Assembly (NCBI GenBank): GCA_964246015.1
Contig: CAXTPG010000012.1
Location: forward strand, 1 to 64,000
From: JBBROS01 sp964246015
GTDB taxonomy: Bacteria > Pseudomonadota > Alphaproteobacteria > Acetobacterales > Acetobacteraceae
Direction: 5' to 3'
Length of the DNA stretch: 64,000 nucleotides
Shown piece after piece: positions 1-8,445 of the stretch; position 1 is the first letter of the stretch, and the number at the start of each line of letters is the position of its first letter. The notes under the pieces were generated by a model. It was not told where the DNA came from, ran no database searches, and saw nothing but the letters and a program-made list of their open reading frames with translations. A program made the translations under genes and the position numbers.

Positions 1-1556
1 TGCGGTTCCAGTTCATCACGCTGATGGTGTTCTTCGCGACGATGGGCGTGACGGCATACCTCTACATCATGATCCCGAAGGGCTTCTTCCCGAACCAGGA
101 CACGGGCGTGCTGGTCGGCATCACGAAGGCCGGGCAGGACGTGTCGTTCGCCGAGATGTCGCGGCGCCAGGTGGCGATCGCCGAGGTGATCAGCCGGGAC
201 CCCGCCGTCGCCGCCTATTCGTCCAGCATCGGCGCCGGGTTGGGCGGGCAGACCGGCAATAACGGCCGAATCTGGGTAACGCTGAAGAACTTCGAGGACC
301 GGACGGACACGGCCCAGCAGGTCATCGCCCGGTTGCGCACCAAGACCCCGGCGGTCGAGGGCATCACCGTCAACTTCCAGGCCGCGCAGGACATCAACGT
401 CGGCGGCCGCCTCGCGCAGTCGCAGTTCCAGTACACGCTGCAATCCGCCGACCTGACGGAGCTTTATTCCTGGGCGCCCAGGATCCTGGGCGAGATGCGC
501 AAGCTGCCGATGCTGCGGGACCTGGCAACCGACCAGCAGGTGGCCGGCACAACCGCGCTGCTGACCATCGACCGCGACCGCGCCGCCCGCTTCGGCATCC
601 AGCCGCAAGTCATCGACGACACGCTGTACGACGCGTTCGGGCAGCGGCAGATCACCCAGTTCTTCACCCAGCTCAACACCTACAAGCTGATCCTGGAGGT
701 CCCGCCCGACATGCAGGGCGACCTCTCGACGCTCGACAAGCTGTACGTGAAGGCCCGCGACGGCAGCACCGTCCCGCTCAGCACCTTCGTGAAGGCCGAT
801 ACCAAGCCGGTGGCGCCCCTGGCCATCAGCCATCAGGGCCAGTTCCCGTCCGTGACCCTGTCGTTCAACCTGGCCGAGGGCGCGGCGCTGGGCCAGGCGG
901 TCGACGCCATCAACAACATGATGCGGCAGATCGGCACGCCCGTGACCCTGCGCGGCACATTCCAGGGCACCGCCCAGGCCTTCCAGTCCTCGCTCAGCAC
1001 GCAGCCCTACCTGATCGCCGCCGCGCTGATCGCCGTCTACATCATCCTGGGCATCCTCTACGAAAGCTTCATCCTGCCCATCACCATCCTCTCGACCCTG
1101 CCATCCGCCGGTGTCGGCGCGCTGCTGATGCTGATGATCTTCAACTACGACCTCTCGGTCATCGCACTCATCGGCGTCATCCTGCTGATCGGCATCGTCA
1201 AGAAGAACGGCATCATGATGGTGGACTTCGCCATCTCCGCCGAACGGCGGGACGGCGAAACGCCGCTGAACGCCATCCGCCAGGCCTGCCTCATGCGGTT
1301 CAGGCCCATCCTGATGACGACGATGGCGGCGCTGCTGGGTGGCGTGCCGCTGATCATCGGCGACGGCGCCGGGTCGGAACTGCGGAAGCCCCTGGGCTAC
1401 GCGATGGTCGGCGGCCTGATCCTGAGCCAGGTGCTGACCCTGTACACGACCCCCGTCGTCTACCTCTACCTCGACCGGCTGCAGCGCTGGCTGGTGCCGC
1501 GCCGCCGCTCCAGCATGCCGTCCCTCGCGGAAAAAATGGGCGCCACGGCCGACTGA
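1..1556 (+). CDS. RND efflux permease, C-terminal part (5' end outside window)
   Basis: This is the C-terminal ~518 residues of an inner-membrane RND permease of the hydrophobe/amphiphile efflux family. Such proteins are the proton-driven pump of a tripartite drug efflux system with a periplasmic adaptor and an outer-membrane channel. The reading frame is already open at base 3 (RFQFITLMVFF), so the gene begins upstream of the window. The fragment starts in the membrane segment that precedes the second periplasmic loop, and the post-helix motif IPKGFFPNQDTG is typical of MdtB/MdtC-like pumps. The porter and docking subdomains follow, then the last block of helices (PYLIAAALIAVYIILGILYE; VILLIGIVKKNGIMMVDFA). 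The tail is short and basic. The next gene starts 2 bp after the stop, so the two may be co-transcribed although their functions look unrelated. The substrate cannot be told from the sequence. Confidence 0.93.
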   Translation, partial: RFQFITLMVFFATMGVTAYLYIMIPKGFFPNQDTGVLVGITKAGQDVSFAEMSRRQVAIAEVISRDPAVAAYSSSIGAGLGGQTGNNGRIWVTLKNFEDRTDTAQQVIARLRTKTPAVEGITVNFQAAQDINVGGRLAQSQFQYTLQSADLTELYSWAPRILGEMRKLPMLRDLATDQQVAGTTALLTIDRDRAARFGIQPQVIDDTLYDAFGQRQITQFFTQLNTYKLILEVPPDMQGDLSTLDKLYVKARDGSTVPLSTFVKADTKPVAPLAISHQGQFPSVTLSFNLAEGAALGQAVDAINNMMRQIGTPVTLRGTFQGTAQAFQSSLSTQPYLIAAALIAVYIILGILYESFILPITILSTLPSAGVGALLMLMIFNYDLSVIALIGVILLIGIVKKNGIMMVDFAISAERRDGETPLNAIRQACLMRFRPILMTTMAALLGGVPLIIGDGAGSELRKPLGYAMVGGLILSQVLTLYTTPVVYLYLDRLQRWLVPRRRSSMPSLAEKMGATAD

Positions 1557-1558
1557 CC

Positions 1559-2629
1559 GTGTCGCCCGACGACGCCCTGCACCCGCACCTCGCGGCCATT
1601 GCGGCGCGTGCCGCAGCACTGGACGAGGCGGCGGCCTTCCCGTCCGAGGACGTGGCCCTCCTCCGCGACATCGGACTTCCGGCAGCCCCCCTCCCCCGCC
1701 GCCTGGGCGGCGCAGGCGCCGGCACAGAGGCCGAGGGTGCGGCCAGCATCTTCACCCTCCTGCGCCAACTCGGCGCCGCGAACCCCTCCGTCGGCCGGCT
1801 GTTCGAGGCGCACGTGAATGCCGTCCGCCTCGCGATCCGCTTCGGCACCGCGGCGCAACAGGACGCGGTCGCCGCGACATGCCACGCCGGCAACCTCTAC
1901 GGGCTTTGGGTAACCGATGCGCCGGGCCAGGCACTGCGGCTGGAGGACGGCCGCCTTGCCGGCGCAAAAGGCCCCTGCTCCGGCGCCGGCCACCTCCGCC
2001 ACGCCCTGCTCACCGTGACCCTTCCCGCCGGCGGCATCCGCATGGCCCTCGCCACCCTCCGCGGCGACGAGCCCGCGCACCCCATCGGCGCCCGCCTGCA
2101 CGGCATGCGGGCCGCCGCCAACGGCACCGTCCAGCTCGACGGCCTCCCGCTGCCCGGTGACGCCCTGCTGGGCGACGAAGGCGACTACCTCCGCGAGCCC
2201 GACTTCTCCACCGGCGCCTGGCGCACCATGGCCGTGACGCTCGGCGCCCTCGACGCCCTCGTCGACTCCGTCGCGGCCCAGCTCCGGGCCCGTGGCCACG
2301 ACACCCTTCCCCTGCAACAGGCCCGCTTCGGAGAAATGCTGATCGCCCGCGACACCGCCCGTCTCTGGACCTGGCACGCCGCCGAGACCGCGGAAACCGG
2401 AATCCGGCCCGTCCCGGACCAGGTCGCCACCGTGAACCTCGCCCGCATCGCCGTCGAGTCCGCCTGCCTCGACGCCATGCGCCACGCCCAGCGCGCTTTG
2501 GGCCTCGGCGCCCTCGTCCGCCCCAACCCCGTCGAGCGCCTGCTCCGCGATCTCGCGACCTACCTCCGCCAGCCCGCCCCCGACCTCGTGCTGACCGAAG
2601 CCGCCCAGCATTTCCTCACCCCCGCATGA
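1559..2629 (+). CDS. acyl-CoA dehydrogenase-like flavoprotein
   Basis: A 356-residue protein with the overall pattern of the acyl-CoA dehydrogenase superfamily: an N-terminal helical part (residues 1-100), a middle beta part with LYGLWVTDAPGQ and a GAKGPCSGAGHLRHAL segment, and a C-terminal helical bundle. It is shorter than classical enzymes (about 380 residues) and the usual catalytic-base region is not obvious, so the substrate is unknown. The start is GTG, immediately after the RND gene. The stop overlaps the ATG of the PIG-L gene (ATGA), which indicates translational coupling. In several alpha-proteobacteria an acyl-CoA-dehydrogenase-like gene, a PIG-L deacetylase, a NodS-like methyltransferase and a family-2 glycosyltransferase form one cluster of unknown product. 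Here the methyltransferase is absent. Confidence 0.8.
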   Translation: MSPDDALHPHLAAIAARAAALDEAAAFPSEDVALLRDIGLPAAPLPRRLGGAGAGTEAEGAASIFTLLRQLGAANPSVGRLFEAHVNAVRLAIRFGTAAQQDAVAATCHAGNLYGLWVTDAPGQALRLEDGRLAGAKGPCSGAGHLRHALLTVTLPAGGIRMALATLRGDEPAHPIGARLHGMRAAANGTVQLDGLPLPGDALLGDEGDYLREPDFSTGAWRTMAVTLGALDALVDSVAAQLRARGHDTLPLQQARFGEMLIARDTARLWTWHAAETAETGIRPVPDQVATVNLARIAVESACLDAMRHAQRALGLGALVRPNPVERLLRDLATYLRQPAPDLVLTEAAQHFLTPA

Positions 2630-3360
2630 TCCGCTTCGCCGACGCCCTTGCCGCCATGGAACGCCTGCCGCTCGTCCGGCCCGCGGCCCTCCTGGATCAG
2701 GCCCCGCTCCTGATCCTGGCGCCCCACCCCGACGACGAGAGCCTCGGCTGCGGTGGCCTGATCGCGGCCGCCGTCGACGAAGGCGCGCCCCCGATGGTGA
2801 TGATCATGACGGACGGCGCCGGGTCCCACCCCAACTCCCGCGCCTACCCCGCGCCCCGCCTGCGCCGGCTCCGCCAGCAGGAGGCCCGGGACGCGATCGC
2901 CGCCCTGGGCCTTCCGCCGGACCGCATCGGTTTCCTCAACCTGCCCGACACCGAAAGCCCCGTCGCCGGCCCCGCCTTCGACGCCGCCGTCACCGCCATC
3001 GCTTCCCTCGCGATCCGCACCGGCGCGCGCACCATCCTCGCCTCCTGGCAGTTCGACCCGCACTGCGACCACGAATCGACCCACCTGATCGCGGCAGAAG
3101 CCGCGGCCCAGGCCGGGGTCCGCCATTTGGCCTACCCCGTCTGGGGCCTCACCCTTCCCCCGGACACGGTTCTCCCCACCGTCCCGACCGGCCGCCGGAT
3201 CGATATCGCGGCGCAGCTTCCCCGCAAGCGGCAGGCCATCGCCGCCCACCGCAGCCAGCATGCCGGCCTCATCGTCGACGACCCCGAAGGCTTCGCCCTG
3301 CCCTCGCATCTGCTGGCGTTGTTCGACCGCCCGTTCGAGACGATCCTCGACGTCCCCTGA
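2626..3360 (+). CDS. PIG-L/LmbE family deacetylase
   Basis: A 244-residue member of the PIG-L (LmbE) family, zinc-dependent enzymes that remove acetyl groups from N-acetylglucosamine-like sugars. The signature is visible: LILAPHPDDESLGCGG near residue 28 supplies the metal-binding H-P-D-D motif, and HCDHESTH near residue 147 supplies the later metal histidine. It overlaps the upstream dehydrogenase-like gene by four bases and ends 13 bp before the stop of the convergent glycosyltransferase gene. Together these suggest synthesis or trimming of an amino-sugar-containing glycolipid or small glycoside. The product is not known. Confidence 0.88.
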   Translation: MIRFADALAAMERLPLVRPAALLDQAPLLILAPHPDDESLGCGGLIAAAVDEGAPPMVMIMTDGAGSHPNSRAYPAPRLRRLRQQEARDAIAALGLPPDRIGFLNLPDTESPVAGPAFDAAVTAIASLAIRTGARTILASWQFDPHCDHESTHLIAAEAAAQAGVRHLAYPVWGLTLPPDTVLPTVPTGRRIDIAAQLPRKRQAIAAHRSQHAGLIVDDPEGFALPSHLLALFDRPFETILDVP

Positions 3361-3373
3361 AATACGCCGCCAC

Positions 3374-4462
3374 CTACGCCGCCACCAACGCCCCCGCATT
3401 CGCCCGCAACACGTCCCGCATTCCCACCGCCCCCGCCATCTCCCGCGTCAGCGACGCGACCGGAACACGCTCCCGCGCAATGGCCCGGTCGATCGCGCTC
3501 CAGGCCTCGCCAAACCAGCGGCAGCCCACCAGCCGCCGCGCGACATCCCCGCACACCCCGGCGCCCATCGCGGCAGCCACGAACGCGGCCCCATCATCCG
3601 CCCGGAAGGCCGCCCGGGCAGCCCGGCGCAGCTCCACCCGCCGAACCCGCGCCGCCACCGGCTCCAGCGCGTCGTCCAGCATCGTATCGGGGGCAACCAG
3701 CCGCCGCCGGATCGTGTCCGCCATCCCCCCCGCCGCCCGTCCCAGGATGCGGCCGGACACAACGACCCGCACGTCCCGGGCATGGCGCACCCGCGCATCG
3801 ACCCGCCGCAGCGCCTCGTGGAACGCCCTGTCCTCGCCCAGCGCCTGCCCGGGAATGCCGCCGGCGACGCCATAGGCCTGGCGGGTCACCGCGATGCTCG
3901 CGCCGGAATGCTCGGTATGCCGCGGCCACGGATCGGCCGGGTCGGGGTCCAGCAGGCTCTCGATCTCGTCCAGTGCCGCCGCATAGGCGCACTCCTGCGC
4001 GTCCGCCTGGTGCAGCGCGGGAGGGATGCGTGCGGCCTCGACCGGGTCGATCACCGCCATCCCGAACACGGCATCGGCGCCTTGCCGCAGGTGATGCAGG
4101 TTCGCCGCCAACCAGTCCGGCGCCGCCCGCCCATCCGCATCTGTCGTCAACAGCGGCACGCCGGCCGGCGCCAGCCGATCCGCATGCTGCATCGCCAACC
4201 GCCGCGCCTGCCCGGCATTCGCCTCCGCCGGTGCAAACACGTGCTCGATCGCGACGACGGGGCAACGAAGGCCCGGCACCGCGTCGGCGACGGCCTGCAT
4301 CGTCGCATCCGTCGTGTTGTTGACCAGCAGCACGACGCCGGGCAGGCATCCCTCCTGGGCGCTCAACGCCAACAGGCAATCCGTGATGCGCTCGGCCTCG
4401 TCCCGAACCGGGATGGCGACGACGGCAGGGACGGAGCGGAACGCATCGGGCGAATGGTGCAT
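3374..4462 (-). CDS. family 2 glycosyltransferase
   Basis: A 362-residue GT-A fold glycosyltransferase. The N-terminus shows the nucleotide-sugar binding beginning VPAVVAIPVRDEAERI; VVLLVNNTTDATMQ follows, and LLTTDADGRAAPDWL contains the DxD-like metal site. I chose the start MHHSPDAF because the conserved domain begins ten residues later; the frame is open about 33 codons further upstream without a conserved domain. It is transcribed toward the deacetylase gene and separated from the LpxR-type gene upstream by about 40 bp in the same direction, so those two may be co-transcribed. The C-terminal third is Arg/Ala rich and does not add a recognised domain. Donor and acceptor are unknown. Confidence 0.87.
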   Translation of the reverse strand: MHHSPDAFRSVPAVVAIPVRDEAERITDCLLALSAQEGCLPGVVLLVNNTTDATMQAVADAVPGLRCPVVAIEHVFAPAEANAGQARRLAMQHADRLAPAGVPLLTTDADGRAAPDWLAANLHHLRQGADAVFGMAVIDPVEAARIPPALHQADAQECAYAAALDEIESLLDPDPADPWPRHTEHSGASIAVTRQAYGVAGGIPGQALGEDRAFHEALRRVDARVRHARDVRVVVSGRILGRAAGGMADTIRRRLVAPDTMLDDALEPVAARVRRVELRRAARAAFRADDGAAFVAAAMGAGVCGDVARRLVGCRWFGEAWSAIDRAIARERVPVASLTREMAGAVGMRDVLRANAGALVAA

Positions 4463-4502
4463 CGTGCCGGAGCGAACACGCCCGGCCCACGTAAGTTCCG
4501 CG

Positions 4503-5510
4503 TCAGAAGCGCACGGACGCCGCCAACGACCCGAAATTGAACAGCCCGGCCTTCTGCCCACTGAACGACGTCGTCTGCCACGTCTGCGTATAGCTCAGCC
4601 GCACGCCGTACAGCATCATCGCCAACCCGGCCTGGAATTCGCCGACGAACGGCTTCTTCGTCACATGCGGGCTTCTGCTGCGGAACGTGCTGCCGTCCAG
4701 GAACACGTCGCGCGCGATCGCCTGCCCGTCGGCGCCGGCGAACACGTACCACGCGAACGGCCGCGTGGGCGTATACGGGTCGTTGCCGCTCAGCCCCGGC
4801 CGGATCCGCGGCGCGCCGAAGTCGCTGCCCAGCCCCTGCCCCAGCCGGATGCTCGCCCCCGCCTGCACATAGTCCCGCACGGTCCCCACCCCCACGGTCA
4901 CCGCCGGCAACGCATCGACCTCGACGGACCCGAACCGCGTCAGCGGCACGCGCCACGTCCGCTCGACCAGCAGCTCGAACGCCGGCTCGTCCTTCAACTG
5001 GCTGCCCCAGCCCTTGTTCTCGGGGTCGCTGATGATGTCGTGGAAGCCGTTCTGCACCTGCCGCCCCAGCGCGGACGGCCCGATCACGCCCAGGCTGACG
5101 CCGATCAGGCTGCGCGCAGTGTCGCTGTCATGGATCAGCGCACCGCTGACCCGCAGATACCCCGCATAAGGCCGGTCCCCCGGATTCGGCGGATTGATCT
5201 GCGTGTTGCGCGGCGTGAAGATCGATTGACTGAGATCGAGGCTGACCCGCTGAACCCCGTCCCCCCACACCGACTGGCCGAACCGCGCGAGGAACCCGGG
5301 AACGCTGCCCGTCCCCGTCGTGTAGCCCAGCCGCAGGCCGGACGTGTAGTTCTGGTCCGACGTGCCCTTGAACGTCGAAGCGGCATCGTTCTCGACCTGG
5401 AACGTGAGGATCCCGTGGGGATCCTGCGGCGGCTCGGCCCGCGCGGGCATGCCCACGGCTGCGGACAGGGCAACCGCCCCGGCGAGACTGCATGCGATTC
5501 GATGGCTCAT
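4503..5510 (-). CDS. LpxR-family lipid A 3'-O-deacylase / DUF2219 outer-membrane protein
   Basis: A 335-residue outer-membrane beta-barrel of the LpxR (DUF2219) family. LpxR removes the 3'-acyloxyacyl group of lipid A at the outer leaflet. A signal peptide (MSHRIACSLAGAVALSAAVGMPARA) precedes the mature start. The N-terminal strand contains the paired Asn-Asp (VENDAAS) and the TSGLRLGY segment that line the LpxR active site, DRPYAGYL is the strongest family motif, and NGFHDIIS supplies a candidate catalytic His. The last residue is Phe (SVRF), the usual barrel terminus recognised by the assembly machinery. The open frame runs 80 codons further upstream through the tRNA-Ser region; that extension is not coding. 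Family membership is firm, but enzymatic activity is inferred. Confidence 0.85.
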   Translation of the reverse strand: MSHRIACSLAGAVALSAAVGMPARAEPPQDPHGILTFQVENDAASTFKGTSDQNYTSGLRLGYTTGTGSVPGFLARFGQSVWGDGVQRVSLDLSQSIFTPRNTQINPPNPGDRPYAGYLRVSGALIHDSDTARSLIGVSLGVIGPSALGRQVQNGFHDIISDPENKGWGSQLKDEPAFELLVERTWRVPLTRFGSVEVDALPAVTVGVGTVRDYVQAGASIRLGQGLGSDFGAPRIRPGLSGNDPYTPTRPFAWYVFAGADGQAIARDVFLDGSTFRSRSPHVTKKPFVGEFQAGLAMMLYGVRLSYTQTWQTTSFSGQKAGLFNFGSLAASVRF

Positions 5511-5610
5511 CCGGCACCCGAAAGTCAACGCAGGAGCAATACCGGAACGGCACCGCACAAGGAACCCCCGGCTTGCAGACGCAAGCACGGCTGCGCTAGG
5601 TGGGCCGGCA

Positions 5611-5700
5611 GGATGGGTGGCCGAGCGGTTTATGGCAGCGGTCTTGAAAACCGCCGGGCGTGCAAGCGTCTCGTGGGTTCGAATCCCACCCCATCCGCCA
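5611..5700 (+). tRNA. tRNA-Ser (anticodon UGA)
   Basis: A 90-nt class II tRNA. Acceptor arms GGATGGG and CCCATCC pair perfectly. The anticodon stem GCGGT/ACCGC encloses loop CTTGAAA with anticodon TGA. A long variable arm (CGGGCGTGCAAGCGTCTC) follows, then T-arm GTGGG-TTCGAAT-CCCAC, discriminator G and an encoded CCA end. The long variable arm and UGA anticodon identify serine (UCA codons). It lies between the oppositely oriented LpxR-type gene and a LysR gene. Confidence 0.97.
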
Positions 5701-5786
5701 GACATCGTCGTTACGCTGACGGCAACCTCGTGGCCTGGTAACCACCACACGCGCGGAAGGCAGCGGCACGGCCCTACGCACGTCGG

Positions 5787-6638
5787 CTAGTTCGCCAGCC
5801 GTTCTATCACCAGACCGAGCAGCGCGCGCAGCCGGGCCAGGTGACGCATGTCGCGGTGATACCCGACCCAGGTGTCGCGCCCGGGCGGCTGCTCACCGAG
5901 CTCGACGCGCTCGACGCCGGTCAGCGAGTCGCCCAGGGATTGCGGCAGCACCGCAGCCCCGGCGCCCAAAGCGCACATGCGGCCCTGGACGTCGCGGTCG
6001 TTGCTCCTGGACACCACATGCGCGCGCGGCAGCATGCGCTTCAGCCAGACGGCATCGGGCAAGCCATCGTGGGCGACGTCCATCGTGACCAGCGGCGTGC
6101 CTTGGCCATCGCCGGCGCGGGGATGGTCCAGCCCGGCCTTCACATACACGGCGTAGGGCATGTGCATCAGCCGGCGAGACACGGCCTCCGGCTCGTCGAA
6201 CAGCCTGGTCTTGAACACGATGTCGGCTTCCCGCCGCGACAGGCTGTAATGCCGGGCGCTGGTGATGATCTCCACGACCACGCGCGGCTGCGCCGCCGCG
6301 AACTCGGCGATCACAGGGGTCAGCACCAGCGCGCCGAACCAATCGGAGGCTGAAATCCGGATCATCCCCTCGAAGTGACGGTCCTGCCCTGCCATCTGGC
6401 GTTCCAGCGCCAGCGCGTCTTCCTCCATACGCTCCGCATGGGCCAGGACCGCCGCGCCCTCGTCGGTCAGCACCAACCCGTCGCCGGTTCGCTGGAACAG
6501 CGTCTGGCCGACATCATGCTCCAGCACGCGAAGCCGCCGCCCCATCGTCGGCTGGCTTTGGCCGACCGTGCGCGCGGCCGCCGCCAAAGTGCCCTCCCGC
6601 GCGATGGCGAGGAATATCCGGAGGTCGCTCCACTCCAT
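5787..6638 (-). CDS. LysR-family transcriptional regulator
   Basis: A 283-residue LysR-type regulator. Residues 1-60 form the winged helix-turn-helix (WSDLRIFLAIAREGTLAAAA, then SQPTMGRRLRVLEHDVGQTLF). The rest is the effector-binding domain of two periplasmic-binding-protein-like lobes. It is transcribed divergently from an oxidoreductase operon across a 101-bp gap that contains two inverted repeats. The standard LysR arrangement would be control of that divergent operon (MDR oxidoreductase, AhpD-like, DUF417 remnant, tautomerase) in response to a small, possibly electrophilic or aromatic, compound. The effector is not predictable. Confidence 0.93.
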   Translation of the reverse strand: MEWSDLRIFLAIAREGTLAAAARTVGQSQPTMGRRLRVLEHDVGQTLFQRTGDGLVLTDEGAAVLAHAERMEEDALALERQMAGQDRHFEGMIRISASDWFGALVLTPVIAEFAAAQPRVVVEIITSARHYSLSRREADIVFKTRLFDEPEAVSRRLMHMPYAVYVKAGLDHPRAGDGQGTPLVTMDVAHDGLPDAVWLKRMLPRAHVVSRSNDRDVQGRMCALGAGAAVLPQSLGDSLTGVERVELGEQPPGRDTWVGYHRDMRHLARLRALLGLVIERLAN

Positions 6639-6650
6639 CCATGCGCCTGT

Positions 6651-6697
6651 TCATTTCTGAATGACGACCGTGCGCGCTTGTCGATGTCTAAACAAGC
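6651..6697. promoter_or_regulatory. candidate LysR operator between divergent genes
   Basis: Two inverted repeats lie in the 101-bp gap between the LysR gene and the oxidoreductase gene: TCATT-TCTG-AATGA (6651-6664) and GCTTGT-N10-ACAAGC (6676-6697). The second has the T-N11-A type geometry of LysR recognition sites. The assignment is inferred from position and symmetry. Confidence 0.5.
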
Positions 6698-6739
6698 ACG
6701 CCGCGCCCAGCTTCCGCGAACACGAGGAGAGCTGGGGTC

Positions 6740-7732
6740 ATGGCAAACACATCGATGCGGGCGGCGGTTCTGGAGACGTTCGGCGCGCCATTCCGGATCA
6801 CGTCCGTGGCACGGCCCGCGCCGCTGCCCGGTCAGGCGTTGGTGCGGATCGCCGCCAGCGCGGTCAACCCGCTCGACCTCAAGATCCATTCGGGCGAGGC
6901 TGCTCATGCGCGCCATCCCCTGCCCGCGATCCTGGGCATCGACATGGCCGGGACCGTGGAGGCGGTCGGCCCCGGCGTGACCACCGTCCGCCGCGGCGAC
7001 GAGGTCTTTGGCATGACCGGCGGCGTCGGCGGCGTGCAGGGCTCGCTCGCCCAATACGCCGCGGTCGATGCGCGCCTGCTTTCGGCCAGGCCCGCGACGC
7101 TGTCGCTGCGTGAGGCGGCGGCGCTGCCCCTGACCGTCATCACGGCGTGGGAGGGTCTGGTGGATCGCGCGGCTCTCAAGCCGGGTCAGGCCGTACTGAT
7201 CCAGGGCGGGGCCGGGGGCGTGGGCCACATCGCCGTCCAGATCGTGATCGCAGCGGGCGCCCGGGCTTTCGCAACCGGATCGGCGCGTGACCGGGCGCTG
7301 ATCGAACGTCTCGGCGCCACCTGGATCGATCGCGACGCCGAGGTCGGCGCCTACGTCGCGGACCATACCGGCGCCCAGGGGTTCGACCTCGTCTACGACA
7401 CCGTGGGCGGCCCGGTGCTGGACGCCTCGTTCAACGCCGTGCGCCGGTTCGGTCATGTGGTCAGTGCCCTCGGCTGGGGGACCCACGCTCTGGCGCCGCT
7501 GTCGTTCCGCGCGGCGACCTACTCCGGCGTCTTCACCCTGCTGCCGCTTCTGACCGATGAGGGGCGGGCGCATCACGGCGACATCCTGCGCGAGGCGACC
7601 CGGCTGGCCGAGGCGGGGAAGCTGGCCCCGAAGGTCGATCCGCGCCGCTTCACGCTGGAAACCATCGCCGACGCCTACGCCGCCATCAAGGCCCGCGACA
7701 CCGACGGCAAGCTCGTCATCGACATCGCTTAA
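6740..7732 (+). CDS. MDR-family NAD(P)H:quinone oxidoreductase-like enzyme
   Basis: A 330-residue medium-chain dehydrogenase/reductase of the quinone oxidoreductase type. The N-terminal GroES-like fold carries HPLPAILGIDMAGTVEAVG. The Rossmann part begins AVLIQGGAGGVGHIAVQI near residue 155 and is followed by the coenzyme-binding segment AGARAFATGSARD. The zinc-ligand cysteine cluster of alcohol dehydrogenases is missing, so this is a zinc-independent reductase that probably uses NADPH to reduce quinones or enones. It is the first gene downstream of the divergent LysR regulator. The AhpD-like gene begins 21 bp after its stop. Confidence 0.9.
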   Translation: MANTSMRAAVLETFGAPFRITSVARPAPLPGQALVRIAASAVNPLDLKIHSGEAAHARHPLPAILGIDMAGTVEAVGPGVTTVRRGDEVFGMTGGVGGVQGSLAQYAAVDARLLSARPATLSLREAAALPLTVITAWEGLVDRAALKPGQAVLIQGGAGGVGHIAVQIVIAAGARAFATGSARDRALIERLGATWIDRDAEVGAYVADHTGAQGFDLVYDTVGGPVLDASFNAVRRFGHVVSALGWGTHALAPLSFRAATYSGVFTLLPLLTDEGRAHHGDILREATRLAEAGKLAPKVDPRRFTLETIADAYAAIKARDTDGKLVIDIA

Positions 7733-7753
7733 CCCGGCACGAAGGAGAGCGTC

Positions 7754-8113
7754 ATGCACATGTTCGACTGGAACCTCTATCGCCAGCAGGTTGTCGCCGG
7801 CGTCGGCGGCCTGGCAAAGCTCAGCCCCGAAACCGTCCGCGGCTATGGCGCGATGGGCGCCGCCGGGCAGAAGACCGGGCACCTCGATGCGAAAACGCGG
7901 GAGCTGATCGCCGTCGCCGTCGCCATCACGCTGCGCTGCGACGGCTGCATCACCGTGCATACCGACAACGCGCGCAAGCTCGGCGCGTCGCAGGAGGAGG
8001 TGGCGGAGGCGCTGGGCGTAGCGGTCGGCGTGAACGCGGGCGCCGCGATCGTCTATTCCACCCGCGCGCTGGACGCCTTCGCGGCGTCGGCCGAGGCGGG
8101 AGCCGGGACATGA
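7754..8113 (+). CDS. carboxymuconolactone decarboxylase family (AhpD-like) protein
   Basis: A 119-residue protein of the CMD/AhpD family. The redox pair is visible in ITLRCDGCITVHTDNARKLG, a CxxC followed by H five residues later as in AhpD-type thiol peroxidase or reductase partners. A ribosome binding site GAAGGAG lies seven bases before ATG. It is translationally coupled to the next frame (stop overlaps ATG, ATGA). With the neighbouring reductase and tautomerase it suggests detoxification of hydroperoxides, quinones or other electrophiles. Confidence 0.9.
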   Translation: MHMFDWNLYRQQVVAGVGGLAKLSPETVRGYGAMGAAGQKTGHLDAKTRELIAVAVAITLRCDGCITVHTDNARKLGASQEEVAEALGVAVGVNAGAAIVYSTRALDAFAASAEAGAGT

Positions 8114-8445
8114 ACGCGCACGTTCGCCGTGCCCTCGGCCTGGTCGCCAGCCCGGCGTCGGACCGGATCGGCCTGCACGCGATGCGCATCGCCATCGCGA
8201 TCGTCTTCCTCTGGATCGGCGGCCTCAAGTTCGCCCCCTACGAAGCCGACAGCATCACGCCCTTCGTCGCCGACAACCCGGTCCTGTCGCTGTTCTACAA
8301 GGACCCCGGCGAATACGCGCACCACCTGACCCGCGAGGGCGAGCTGAAGCCGGCCGAGCGGGCCTGGCAGACGGCGAACGGCACCTACGCGTCCTCCGCA
8401 CCCCAGATAGGAGAAATCCCATGCCCTTCGCACGCATCGACCTGA
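8110..8445 (+). pseudogene. truncated DUF417 (YkgB-like) membrane protein
   Basis: The first ~90 residues match the beginning of DUF417/YkgB-type membrane proteins: a first transmembrane segment (IAIAIVFLWIGGLKF), then the conserved YEADSITPFVADNPVLS and ERAWQTANGTY. Family members are about 180-200 residues with further membrane helices. Here similarity stops right after NGTY and the frame ends 19 residues later, running over the tautomerase ribosome binding site and start. This looks like an internal deletion that removed the C-terminal half and joined the rest to the next gene's leader. The product, if made, would have one helix. Calling it a pseudogene is inference; a shortened functional protein cannot be excluded. 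Confidence 0.65.

Noticed and set aside
1466..2611. Long minus-strand frame opposite the acyl-CoA dehydrogenase-like gene
   Set aside because: Gly/Ala/Arg-rich shadow frame typical of GC-rich DNA, with no family pattern.
5611..5700. tRNA-Ser as the attachment site of an integrated island
   Set aside because: No integrase and no repeated tRNA 3' end were seen in the window.
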